The notes below the pieces were generated by a model. It saw only the letters and a program-made list of their open reading frames with translations, was not told where the DNA came from and did not search any database. This document shows positions 1 to 6,192 of a DNA stretch of 8,541 bases, one piece after another. The stretch is taken from NCBI GenBank assembly GCA_946533525.1, contig CAMNBW010000051.1:1-8541 (forward strand). Direction: 5' to 3'. The translations under genes were made by a program, and so were the position numbers. Source of the stretch: an uncultured Lachnospiraceae bacterium (lineage in GTDB: Bacteria > Bacillota > Clostridia > Lachnospirales > Lachnospiraceae). The stretch's first letter is position 1; each line of letters begins with the position of its first letter.

Positions 1-17
1 AGAGGAGAGAAAAAATT

Positions 18-350
18 ATGCTGCACCCGTCGTATACTGATTTAATGGATGTTGTTAATGCAGGAGTTGAAGAGGGCGAGGAGCCCATTGTAAGCAGCAG
101 GTATTCGATTGTACTTGCCACAGCAAAGAGGGCCCGCCAGATAATAGACGGCTCGGAGCCTTTAGTCTACATTAACGACAAGAAGCCCCTTTCCACCGCT
201 GTGGAAGAGCTTAATTCCGGGGCTATGAGGATCTTAAATCATGAGGAGGCTCTCGAGGCGGAAGCTGCTGAGGCCGAGCTCATAGCAGCCGCCGAGGCTG
301 CCGCTGAAAATGCCGACAAGGCCGCGGATCAATCAGAAGAGGCAGAATGA
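18..350 (+). CDS. rpoZ: DNA-directed RNA polymerase omega subunit
   Basis: This encodes the small omega subunit, which binds the beta-prime subunit and helps RNA polymerase assembly and stability in the cytoplasm. The N-terminal two thirds shows the family pattern: MLHPSYTDLM at the start, then SSRYSIVLATAKRARQI (about residues 26-42), the helix that contacts beta-prime, then KPLSTAVEEL (about 56-65) and a short C-terminal helix. The start is supported by an AGAGGAGAGA ribosome binding site at 1-10. At 110 residues it is longer than the usual 60-90, because of an Ala/Glu-rich tail from about residue 76 that is low in complexity and strongly acidic. Its stop overlaps the rimO start (ATGA at 347-350), so the two are probably translationally coupled. 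Clostridial neighbours upstream are often gmk, but the window starts too late to show this. Identification is confident; the role of the tail is unknown. Confidence 0.95.
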   Translation: MLHPSYTDLMDVVNAGVEEGEEPIVSSRYSIVLATAKRARQIIDGSEPLVYINDKKPLSTAVEELNSGAMRILNHEEALEAEAAEAELIAAAEAAAENADKAADQSEEAE

Positions 351-1708
351 AGATCCATTTCGTTTCCCTTGGATGCGATAAAAATCTGGTGGATTCCGAG
401 AGGATGATCGCAAGATGTATCTCCTCCGGATATGAGCTTACGGATGATCCGGAAGAGGCAGAGGTAATAGTCATAAATTCCTGCTGCTTTATCGATTCGG
501 CCAAGGAAGAGAGTATAAACGAGATACTTTCCATGGCGGAATATAAAGAGCAGGGGAAGTTGAAGTGTCTGTGTCTGGCCGGCTGCATGGCTAAGAGATA
601 TGCCGAGGAAGTGAAGGTCTCTCTTCCCGAGGTGGACGTGACGGTAGATGTCAACGATTTTGACGAGATCGTCTCCCGGATAGGCGTATTTTTGGAGTCA
701 GAGGGAATGAAGGCTCCCGCCGGTGAGAGCGAAGAGGACGAGCCGTCGCGTCTTATAGTAACGGCGGGACACTATGAATATCTAAAGATAGCGGAGGGCT
801 GCAATAAGCGCTGTACTTATTGCGCCATCCCGGATATAAGGGGAAGCTATAAAAGCGTTCCCATGATAAAGCTCTTAAACGAGGCGGTATATCTTGCCGG
901 TCAAGGCGTTAAAGAGCTTATTTTAGTGGCACAGGAAACCTCCTGCTACGGGGTGGATCTCTACGGCGAAAAGAAGCTTGGAGAGCTCCTTCACAGGCTT
1001 TGTGAAATTGAGGGGCTCCGGTGGATAAGGCTCATGTACTGCTATCCCGAGGAGATAGACGATGAGCTTATCGAGACAATAAAAAGCGAAAAGAAGATCT
1101 GCCATTATCTCGATATTCCGATTCAGCACGCTTCTGATGAAATCCTTCGCCGCATGGGAAGAAGGTGCGACAGCGCTAAGATCAGAGAGGTCATAGAGAA
1201 GCTCAGAAAAGAGATACCCGACATTGCCATAAGGACCTCGCTTATCGCGGGCTTTCCCGGAGAGAGCGAAGAGGATTTTAATACGCTTAAAGCCTTTGTC
1301 AGGGAGATACGCTTTGACAGGCTGGGCTGCTTTACCTATTCAAGGGAAGAGGGGACTCCCGCCGCCGGCTTTGACGGGCAGCTTTCGGACAGGGTCAAGG
1401 GTGAAAGGCGGGACACGCTAATGGAGCTTCAGCAGGAGATAGCCTTCGAGGACGCGGCCAAATTTGTGGGGCAGGAGCTCGAGGTACTCATTGAGGGGAA
1501 GCTTCCCGAGGACAGGGTTTACGTAGGCAGAACCTACAGGGATGCTCCCGATGTGGACGGCTATATCTTTTTGGATTATGCTGAGACAAAGGGGGAGCTG
1601 ATGACCGGTGATATGGTGACGGCCCTTGTTACCGGCACCCATCAATACGACCTTGTGGGAGAAATCCTTAAGGTGAATAGGTCGACAGCGACAGCCGGAG
1701 ATAATTAA
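347..1708 (+). CDS. rimO: Ribosomal protein S12 methylthiotransferase RimO
   Basis: RimO is a cytoplasmic radical-SAM enzyme with two iron-sulfur clusters that adds a methylthio group to a conserved aspartate of ribosomal protein S12. Three parts are visible. The N-terminal MTTase domain begins KIHFVSLGCDKNLVDSERM and has cluster cysteines at 10, 46 and 80. The radical-SAM core has the CxxxCxxC motif in EGCNKRCTYCAIP (Cys152, 156, 159). A TRAM domain spans about 374-442. The RimO-like LGCDKNLVDSE and FIDSAKEESI strings, and the sequence just after the radical-SAM motif (IRGSYKS), favour RimO over the tRNA enzymes MiaB and MtaB. The length of 453 residues is normal. A second cysteine sits beside the usual one (NSCC, residues 44-47). 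The start overlaps the rpoZ stop by 4 bp, with AGAGG at 338-342, so translation is probably coupled. Confidence is high. Confidence 0.95.
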   Translation: MKIHFVSLGCDKNLVDSERMIARCISSGYELTDDPEEAEVIVINSCCFIDSAKEESINEILSMAEYKEQGKLKCLCLAGCMAKRYAEEVKVSLPEVDVTVDVNDFDEIVSRIGVFLESEGMKAPAGESEEDEPSRLIVTAGHYEYLKIAEGCNKRCTYCAIPDIRGSYKSVPMIKLLNEAVYLAGQGVKELILVAQETSCYGVDLYGEKKLGELLHRLCEIEGLRWIRLMYCYPEEIDDELIETIKSEKKICHYLDIPIQHASDEILRRMGRRCDSAKIREVIEKLRKEIPDIAIRTSLIAGFPGESEEDFNTLKAFVREIRFDRLGCFTYSREEGTPAAGFDGQLSDRVKGERRDTLMELQQEIAFEDAAKFVGQELEVLIEGKLPEDRVYVGRTYRDAPDVDGYIFLDYAETKGELMTGDMVTALVTGTHQYDLVGEILKVNRSTATAGDN

Positions 1709-1709
1709 T

Positions 1710-4646
1710 ATGAATTTAAATACAAAAATAAAAAAGATCCGGGAGTGGCTTTTGCTCCATCCGATAGCCCTGTACAGCATATGCTTCTTAGGGCTGTCGC
1801 TCTTTGTGTTTTCCTGGATATATCTTAACGGACGCACCTTTATTGACGGCGGAGATTCTCTTACCCAGCATTTCAAGGCGTTCACCTATTATGCAAAATA
1901 TTTAAGAAACATCATCTATACCCTTATCCGGGAGCATAGACTCGTTATGCCCCGTTTCCATTTCGGGCTCGGAGAGGGCGGGGATATAATAGGAACCCTG
2001 CATTACTACTGCATCGGTGACCCCGTAGCCCTTATAGGCGTCTTCTTCCCCGAAAGATATATGTACTTAGGCTACGCCCTGGCGCAGGTCATAAGGATAT
2101 ATATTTCGGGACTTTTCTTTATACTGCTCTCTAAGGAGACCATAGAAAAGCCCTCGGCCGGGGCATTGGTGGCGGGAGCTTGCATCTATGCCTTTTCCGG
2201 CTTTACGATGGTATTTTTCTGCGGACACAGCTTCTTTCTTAACGCCGTTCAATACCTGCCGCTTGTTATCTTAGGCATCGAAAGGGTACTTAAGAAAAAA
2301 AGTCCCTACGCCCTAATACTGGGAGTCATGTTTGCGGCTCTGAGCAATTTCTATTTCTTCTATATGATAGGAATTATGGCTGCCGTATACAGCATAGTCC
2401 GCACAGCCGTTTTGTATATTAAGGAAATAAAGACCGCGTTTTTCATGCTTTTAAAGCTGCTGGGATCGGCAATACTTGGAATGGTCATGGCGGGAGTGAT
2501 CCTGCTGCCGCAGCTTTATGTATTTTTGGGCAATCCCAAGAACGGTCTCGGATTTTTGGATCCGCCTCTATTTGACATCTGGTATTATATGGGCCTTCCG
2601 GGGACCTTGGTTTCGGGAGATTCCTTCGGTACGGTGGGAATTATACTGCCGGCCCTTATCTTTCTTTTCATGCAGAAGAAGAAATACCTGACGGCAAAGA
2701 TAGCTTCCCTTATAGTTTTGGTGTTTCTCATCTTTCCGTTTTTCGGAAGGGTGTTCAACGGTTTTTCCCATTCGCTGGACCGCTGGATATTTCTGGCGGT
2801 GCTGCTTGAAGCCTTCATAATAACCCTTATGTGGGATAAGCTGTTTGAAATGACAGCGAAGCAGGCGTGGAGCGTATTTCTCGTATGCCTTATTTATTTT
2901 GCCGCCCTGATCCTCCTCGAGGGGGCGGATACAAAGCGCTCTCTTACAGGTATCGCGGAGTCCTTTATCTTTTTATTCCTCTGCACCAGGAGGGGCAAAG
3001 AAGGGGAGGCTTACGAATCAGAGTCCGCGGGAGTGCCGGACAGATACAGGGTGACGGCCTTCTTTTCAGCGCTGTTTTTTATCTATATAAGCTGGTATTT
3101 CATGTTTTCCCCTGCCGAATCGGGAAGGCAGACCTTAAAGATAGAAAAGACCGTGAAGTCGGGAATTGATTCTGCGGATGTGGTTAAGGATATTGCCTCG
3201 AAGGAGGGCTTTGACGACTTCTACAGGGTGGTCAATATCGGCGACTTAAATCCGGGCCTCCTTACGGGGCTTTCCTCCACCTCCTTTTACTGGTCGACCC
3301 TTAACCCCTATGAGGATGAGTTCATGCAGACCCTTGGCATGAGAAATAACGACAGTGTGGCGCCCTTTGACTACGATGAGCGTACGATAGCTTCGGCCAT
3401 AGCTTCCGTCAGGTATTACGGGGACGGCTACGACAAGGATATTCCGACGGTGCCCTACGGCTATTCCATGGTGGGACAGGTGGATTATTCCGAACAGAAA
3501 AGAAACGCAAAGCTTGAGGAGTTAAAAAAGGAGCTGGGAGTCGATACCCTGACCGAGGGACAGATGGCGGAGATCGTGGATACCTATGACTCCAAGGGCT
3601 CGATCTATAAAAACGATTATTTCCTGCCTATGGGCTTCGCATATGATCATTATTATTCTCTCGAGGACGCGCATAAATTAAATCTCTGCGAGAGAGAGGA
3701 CGTCATGCTGGATGCGGCTGTCATCGATACCGCCGGCGGACAGGAGCCGCTCGTAAGTGAGCTCGATTACGAGACCAATGTGGTAAGCCTTCCCTATACT
3801 TTGGAGTACGACAAGGAAAAGCTTACCATCGAAGGAAATAAATATATAACGACAAGCGGAGGAACCGAGCTTTTTATCAATATCGGCGCGGATACCACGG
3901 GAATGGAGCTCATGGTTGGAATGGACGGCTTTACCTTTGAGCCGGTAAGCGACTATCAGCGCTATTTCGGGGAGGATGAGCTCTATGATCCCCTGCATCT
4001 TTACAATAAAACGGCCTTCGAGCTTAAAAGCTACAGCGATAAGAGGACCATATTGAGGCAGCCTTCGCTCGAAAAGGAATGGAAGACCTCCTTCTCCTTT
4101 GTGGATGAATACGGCAGGAAAAAGGGCTTTAATTATTTTTCACCCTACGACAAAAAATACAGCGGCAAGCATGAATTTCTGGTAAACTTTGGTTATGGGG
4201 ACGTGGGAGTATCAACGGTTGTCATTGCATTTGCACAGCCGGGAATATACAATATTGGTGACATCTTAGTTTACGGGCACAGTATGGGGAATTATGCCGA
4301 AAGAAGCGATAAGCTTAGGGCGAATGTACTGAAGGATGAAAACGTGGGTGTCGACGAGATCAGCGGAAATGTCTCCTTTGAAAAGGATATGCTGCTCTAC
4401 CTTTCGGTGCCCTATTCGGCGGGCTGGGAGGCCTTTGTCGATGGAGTACCTGCAAGGCTTTACAGGGCGAATTATATGTATTCGGCAATAGATGTTAAGG
4501 CCGGGGAGCACGATATCCTGCTTAAGTACCATACTCCTTATCTTAAGGAGGGAAGCGTTGCCAGCTGTGCCGGGTTTATAATATTCGCGGCATTTACATT
4601 TATAAATTCAAAGAAGAGAAAGGAAGTAAAAAATGAATCTGCCTAA
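1710..4646 (+). CDS. YfhO-family polytopic membrane protein (GT-C-like)
   Basis: This is a large integral membrane protein of the YfhO family. Characterised members resemble GT-C glycosyltransferases that work on the outer face of the membrane; in Bacillus subtilis YfhO acts in glycosylating lipoteichoic acid. Residues about 19-39 form the first membrane segment. It is followed by an acidic loop with DGGDS (46-50), a place where GT-C enzymes often hold catalytic or metal-binding acidic residues. About a dozen further hydrophobic segments follow, to about residue 466. A long soluble, presumably extracellular domain spans about 470-945 and ends with the family hallmark PYSAGWEAFVDGVPARLYRA (901-920) and a following GEHDILLKY. 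A final membrane helix lies at about 948-966, with a basic tail. At 978 residues it is somewhat longer than typical members. It starts 1 bp after rimO with a modest GGAG site (1697-1700), and its end overlaps pgsA by 14 bp. The family call is firm; donor sugar and acceptor are not readable from sequence. Confidence 0.85.
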   Translation: MNLNTKIKKIREWLLLHPIALYSICFLGLSLFVFSWIYLNGRTFIDGGDSLTQHFKAFTYYAKYLRNIIYTLIREHRLVMPRFHFGLGEGGDIIGTLHYYCIGDPVALIGVFFPERYMYLGYALAQVIRIYISGLFFILLSKETIEKPSAGALVAGACIYAFSGFTMVFFCGHSFFLNAVQYLPLVILGIERVLKKKSPYALILGVMFAALSNFYFFYMIGIMAAVYSIVRTAVLYIKEIKTAFFMLLKLLGSAILGMVMAGVILLPQLYVFLGNPKNGLGFLDPPLFDIWYYMGLPGTLVSGDSFGTVGIILPALIFLFMQKKKYLTAKIASLIVLVFLIFPFFGRVFNGFSHSLDRWIFLAVLLEAFIITLMWDKLFEMTAKQAWSVFLVCLIYFAALILLEGADTKRSLTGIAESFIFLFLCTRRGKEGEAYESESAGVPDRYRVTAFFSALFFIYISWYFMFSPAESGRQTLKIEKTVKSGIDSADVVKDIASKEGFDDFYRVVNIGDLNPGLLTGLSSTSFYWSTLNPYEDEFMQTLGMRNNDSVAPFDYDERTIASAIASVRYYGDGYDKDIPTVPYGYSMVGQVDYSEQKRNAKLEELKKELGVDTLTEGQMAEIVDTYDSKGSIYKNDYFLPMGFAYDHYYSLEDAHKLNLCEREDVMLDAAVIDTAGGQEPLVSELDYETNVVSLPYTLEYDKEKLTIEGNKYITTSGGTELFINIGADTTGMELMVGMDGFTFEPVSDYQRYFGEDELYDPLHLYNKTAFELKSYSDKRTILRQPSLEKEWKTSFSFVDEYGRKKGFNYFSPYDKKYSGKHEFLVNFGYGDVGVSTVVIAFAQPGIYNIGDILVYGHSMGNYAERSDKLRANVLKDENVGVDEISGNVSFEKDMLLYLSVPYSAGWEAFVDGVPARLYRANYMYSAIDVKAGEHDILLKYHTPYLKEGSVASCAGFIIFAAFTFINSKKRKEVKNESA

Positions 4647-5175
4647 CAAACTTACTATTTTAAGAGTTATTCTTGTACCGGTGTTTATCGCCGTGGTCCT
4701 GGCTGAACCCTTCGGAGCAAATTCCAAGTGGATCGCCCTTGCCATCTTTATCATAGCGTCGCTTACCGACCTGCTGGACGGAAAGATCGCCAGAAAATAT
4801 AACCTTGTAACGAATTTCGGAAAGTTCATGGACCCCTTAGCCGACAAGATGCTGGTCTGTTCCGCCCTTATCTGTCTTTCCTCTCTGGGGAAGCTGGAGG
4901 CGTGGATAACGATTTTAATAGTTGTCAGGGATTTTATCATAAGCGGCTTCAGGCTTGTGGCAAGCGACAACGGCGTCGTAATCGCTGCGAGCTACTGGGG
5001 GAAGTTTAAGACCACCTTCCAGATGATAATGATCTGCCTTATAATCGCAGATATTCCAAGCGCGCCCATACAGGTGCTTACGATAGTTATCAAGTACATC
5101 GCGGTGGCGCTTACGGTTTATTCGCTCATAGATTATATCGTTAAGAATAAGGATGTTTTGAAAGAGACTAAATAA
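4633..5175 (+). CDS. pgsA: CDP-diacylglycerol--glycerol-3-phosphate 3-phosphatidyltransferase
   Basis: PgsA joins CDP-diacylglycerol and glycerol 3-phosphate to make phosphatidylglycerophosphate, the precursor of phosphatidylglycerol and cardiolipin, in the cytoplasmic membrane. The CDP-alcohol phosphatidyltransferase signature D-x2-DG-x2-AR-x8-G-x3-D-x3-D is complete, with Asp46, Asp49, Gly50, Ala53, Arg54, Gly63, Asp67 and Asp71. The N-terminus MNLPNKLTILRVILVPVF is typical of the family, and several hydrophobic segments (about 8-24, 33-46, 92-108, 147-168) fit a small multi-pass protein. The length of 180 residues is normal. The start lies inside the 3' end of the yfhO-like gene, with AGGAAG at 4621-4626, implying translational coupling. 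Its position between rimO and cinA, apart from the intervening yfhO-like gene, matches what I know of clostridial genomes. A phosphatidylserine or inositol synthase is less likely given these neighbours and the overall match. Confidence 0.93.
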   Translation: MNLPNKLTILRVILVPVFIAVVLAEPFGANSKWIALAIFIIASLTDLLDGKIARKYNLVTNFGKFMDPLADKMLVCSALICLSSLGKLEAWITILIVVRDFIISGFRLVASDNGVVIAASYWGKFKTTFQMIMICLIIADIPSAPIQVLTIVIKYIAVALTVYSLIDYIVKNKDVLKETK

Positions 5176-5202
5176 GGAACTGTTTTGCGGCCGGACATTG
5201 AA

Positions 5203-5256
5203 GACAGGAGTAGCTGCCCTTAAGCCTAAGGGATTTTTAGCAGTTACGGACAGGAG
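5203..5256 (+). promoter_or_regulatory. Hairpin framed by a direct repeat, upstream of cinA
   Basis: The spacer between pgsA and the CinA-family gene holds an 8-bp direct repeat GACAGGAG at 5203-5210 and 5249-5256; the second copy is the gene's ribosome binding site. Between them is an inverted repeat. The inner stem is CCCTTA (5217-5222) with TAAGGG (5227-5232) around an AGCC loop. The outer stem is GTAGCTG (5210-5216) with CAGTTAC (5241-5247), including one G-U pair, with ATTTTTAG bulged out. The inner stem followed by TTTTT resembles a weak intrinsic terminator; the full stem ends 3 nt before the CAGGAG site. An attenuator or translation control is therefore possible. The base pairing is seen directly; the function is inferred. 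Confidence 0.45.
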
Positions 5257-5261
5257 AGAAT

Positions 5262-6050
5262 ATGGAAGTTATAAACAGCAGCGATGAAGACTACAGTGCG
5301 GTTTTAAAGCTTTGCGGAGTTGACGAGAAGGCAGTCAGGGAGAATTGCGGGGAACTTATAACACAGAGCAATCCCCGGGTTGATCTTAAATATGATAAGG
5401 CCGTGGGACCGGAGGTCACCTTAAAGATAAGCTCCCATCCCGAGGGAGAGCTTTCGGCCAAGAAGGCGGCGAAGCCGGTGGTCAAGGAGCTTAAGAATAT
5501 CTTTGGTGAGAAGATATATTCCATGGAGCTCGAGCGGAGCCTCGAAGAGGTTGTGGTAGAGCTTTTGAAGGCAAATCTCCTTACGGTCACGACGGCGGAA
5601 AGCTGTACGGGCGGGCTTGTTTCGGCAAGGCTTATTAATGTTCCCGGCGCTTCGGATGTATTTAAGGAGGGCTTTATAACCTATTCCAACAAGGCTAAGC
5701 GCAAGTATCTCGGGGTCAAAAAGGGAACGCTTTTAAAGTATACTGCGGTCAGCGATGATGTGGCCCGGGAGATGGCGAAGGGAGCGGCGTCGGAAGCCGG
5801 GGCGGACTGCGCCATTGCCGTTACGGGTATAGCCGGACCCGACGGAGGCACGGACAAGAAGCCTGTGGGGACGGTATTTATCGCCTGCTGGATAGACGGG
5901 AATGTGTACTCTAAGGAATATCATTTTGACGGAGACAGGATGGTGATAAGGCAGAGCGCGGTGACGGCGGCTCTGACCCTCCTTAGAAGCTGTCTTTTGA
6001 GGTACTTCGCGGAGATGACCTTCGGAAACGGAATCAAAAAGAAAAAATGA
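5262..6050 (+). CDS. cinA: CinA-family protein (KH-like domain plus C-terminal NMN amidohydrolase domain), no MoCF domain
   Basis: The C-terminal part (about residues 90-250) is the CinA/PncC domain, which in characterised members deamidates nicotinamide mononucleotide to nicotinate mononucleotide for NAD recycling. Its motifs are intact: TAESCTGG (111-118), GFITYSN (137-143) and AVTGIAGPDGG (186-196) followed by PVGTV. Residues about 10-88 resemble the KH-like middle domain of full-length CinA (KLCGVDEKAV, then ITQSNPRV, then PEVTLKISSHPEGE). Full-length CinA, about 410 residues, has a further N-terminal MoCF/molybdopterin-binding-like domain of about 170 residues; this 262-residue protein lacks it. 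The truncation is real in this window: ATG 5262 has a CAGGAG site, an in-frame TAG lies at 5238-5240, and only 86 bp separate it from pgsA. Bacterial stand-alone PncC proteins usually lack the KH part as well, so this is an intermediate architecture. The activity is probable; the role of the KH remnant is unknown. Confidence 0.85.
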   Translation: MEVINSSDEDYSAVLKLCGVDEKAVRENCGELITQSNPRVDLKYDKAVGPEVTLKISSHPEGELSAKKAAKPVVKELKNIFGEKIYSMELERSLEEVVVELLKANLLTVTTAESCTGGLVSARLINVPGASDVFKEGFITYSNKAKRKYLGVKKGTLLKYTAVSDDVAREMAKGAASEAGADCAIAVTGIAGPDGGTDKKPVGTVFIACWIDGNVYSKEYHFDGDRMVIRQSAVTAALTLLRSCLLRYFAEMTFGNGIKKKK

Positions 6051-6051
6051 G

Positions 6052-6100
6052 GCTGATTTGCTGAATTTGGTCAGGCATTATATTTAATAAAGGAGGAACG
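6052..6100 (+). repeat. Leader module copy 1 (upstream copy)
   Basis: This is the first of two diverged direct copies in the cinA-thiolase gap. Its first 33 bases (6052-6084) match 6140-6172 at 25 positions without gaps. A further shared segment ends in AAAGGAGGAA, offset by 2 nt. It contains GCTGATTTGCT, a weak hairpin (CTGATT 6053-6058 with GGTCAG 6069-6074, using G-U pairs), TATATT at 6079-6084 and AGGAGG at 6091-6096. No usable start codon follows its AGGAGG: downstream in register are only ATT and then TAG. So it looks like a vestigial or purely regulatory copy. Confidence 0.7.
6058..6084 (+). promoter_or_regulatory. Candidate upstream thiolase promoter (P1)
   Basis: A TTGCTG hexamer (6058-6063) and TATATT (6079-6084) are separated by 15 bp, shorter than the usual 17. 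The same pair with identical spacing recurs in copy 2, which argues that the arrangement matters. Initiation would fall near 6091, giving a leader of about 100 nt that contains the whole inverted-repeat structure at 6100-6169. The -35 match is poor and the spacing short, so this is tentative. Confidence 0.35.
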
Positions 6101-6169
6101 AGCGGCGATTTAGGCTATCAAACATAGTGAGCCGCTCTTGCTGATTTGCTAAAGCAAATCAGTCACTAT
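6100..6169 (+). ncRNA. Possible structured leader (H-type pseudoknot candidate)
   Basis: Three complementary pairs are seen. Stem A is GAGCGGC (6100-6106) with GCCGCTC (6131-6137). Stem B is ATAGTGA (6124-6130) with TCACTAT (6163-6169). Hairpin C is formed by 6141-6162. The order A5'-B5'-A3'-B3' is that of an H-type pseudoknot, with no nucleotide between B5' and A3', so A and B could stack. C fits flush inside B on its 3' side. A competing local hairpin, CTAT (6115-6118) with ATAG (6124-6127), would exclude B. The structure ends 11 nt before AGGAGG of the thiolase gene, so it could control translation. I do not recognise it as a known riboswitch class. A and B are each only 7 bp and could arise by chance. 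Confidence 0.35.
6141..6162. promoter_or_regulatory. Perfect 22-bp inverted repeat, candidate operator
   Basis: The left arm CTGATTTGCT (6141-6150) and the right arm AGCAAATCAG (6153-6162) pair perfectly around a central AA. The element overlaps the candidate -35 hexamer of P2, a usual place for a repressor operator. A palindrome of this length also fits a dimeric DNA-binding protein. It can alternatively act as an RNA hairpin in transcripts from upstream. It is not a terminator, since no T-run follows, and it does not match the Rex or FapR sites I know. Confidence 0.5.
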
Positions 6170-6172
6170 ATT
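6146..6172 (+). promoter_or_regulatory. Candidate proximal thiolase promoter (P2)
   Basis: TTGCTA (6146-6151) and TATATT (6167-6172, five of six matches to TATAAT) are 15 bp apart, exactly as in P1. Initiation near 6179 would leave a leader of only about 14 nt before ATG 6193, with AGGAGG almost at the 5' end. It lies within the second module copy and overlaps the 22-bp palindrome. The short spacing and very short leader keep confidence low. Confidence 0.35.
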
Positions 6173-6192
6173 AACATTAAAGGAGGAAAGTT

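Larger units (their letters stand above)
6140..6190 (+). repeat. Leader module copy 2 (thiolase-proximal copy)
   Basis: This is the second copy of the module, lying 88 bp downstream of copy 1. Its AGGAGG (6181-6186) is the working ribosome binding site of the thiolase gene, 6 nt before ATG 6193. Most differences from copy 1 cluster at 6151-6158, where this copy has the bases that complete a perfect inverted repeat. The copies therefore differ most in the right arm of the palindrome, while the left arm, the TATATT and the AGGAGG are kept. Confidence 0.7.

Noticed and set aside
1418..1885. 155-codon minus-strand open frame across the rimO/yfhO junction
   Set aside because: It is antisense to two well-supported genes, has no recognisable protein motif, and its composition is what reverse reading of their codons gives.
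2867..3169. 100-codon second plus-strand frame inside the yfhO-like gene
   Set aside because: It is an out-of-frame shadow rich in Arg and Gly with no domain, inside an intact reading frame.
5217..5238. Firm terminator between pgsA and cinA
   Set aside because: The inner stem is only 6 bp with a 5-T run; it may be an attenuator, but evidence for full termination inside what looks like one operon is too weak.
5176..5261. Missing N-terminal MoCF domain of CinA hidden by a frameshift
   Set aside because: Only 86 bp are available before pgsA, an in-frame TAG lies at 5238-5240, and no MoCF-like motif appears in any frame there.
6047..6064. Five-codon leader peptide overlapping the cinA stop (ATG 6047)
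   Set aside because: It has no ribosome binding site and no run of regulatory codons; it is a chance frame at the gene end.
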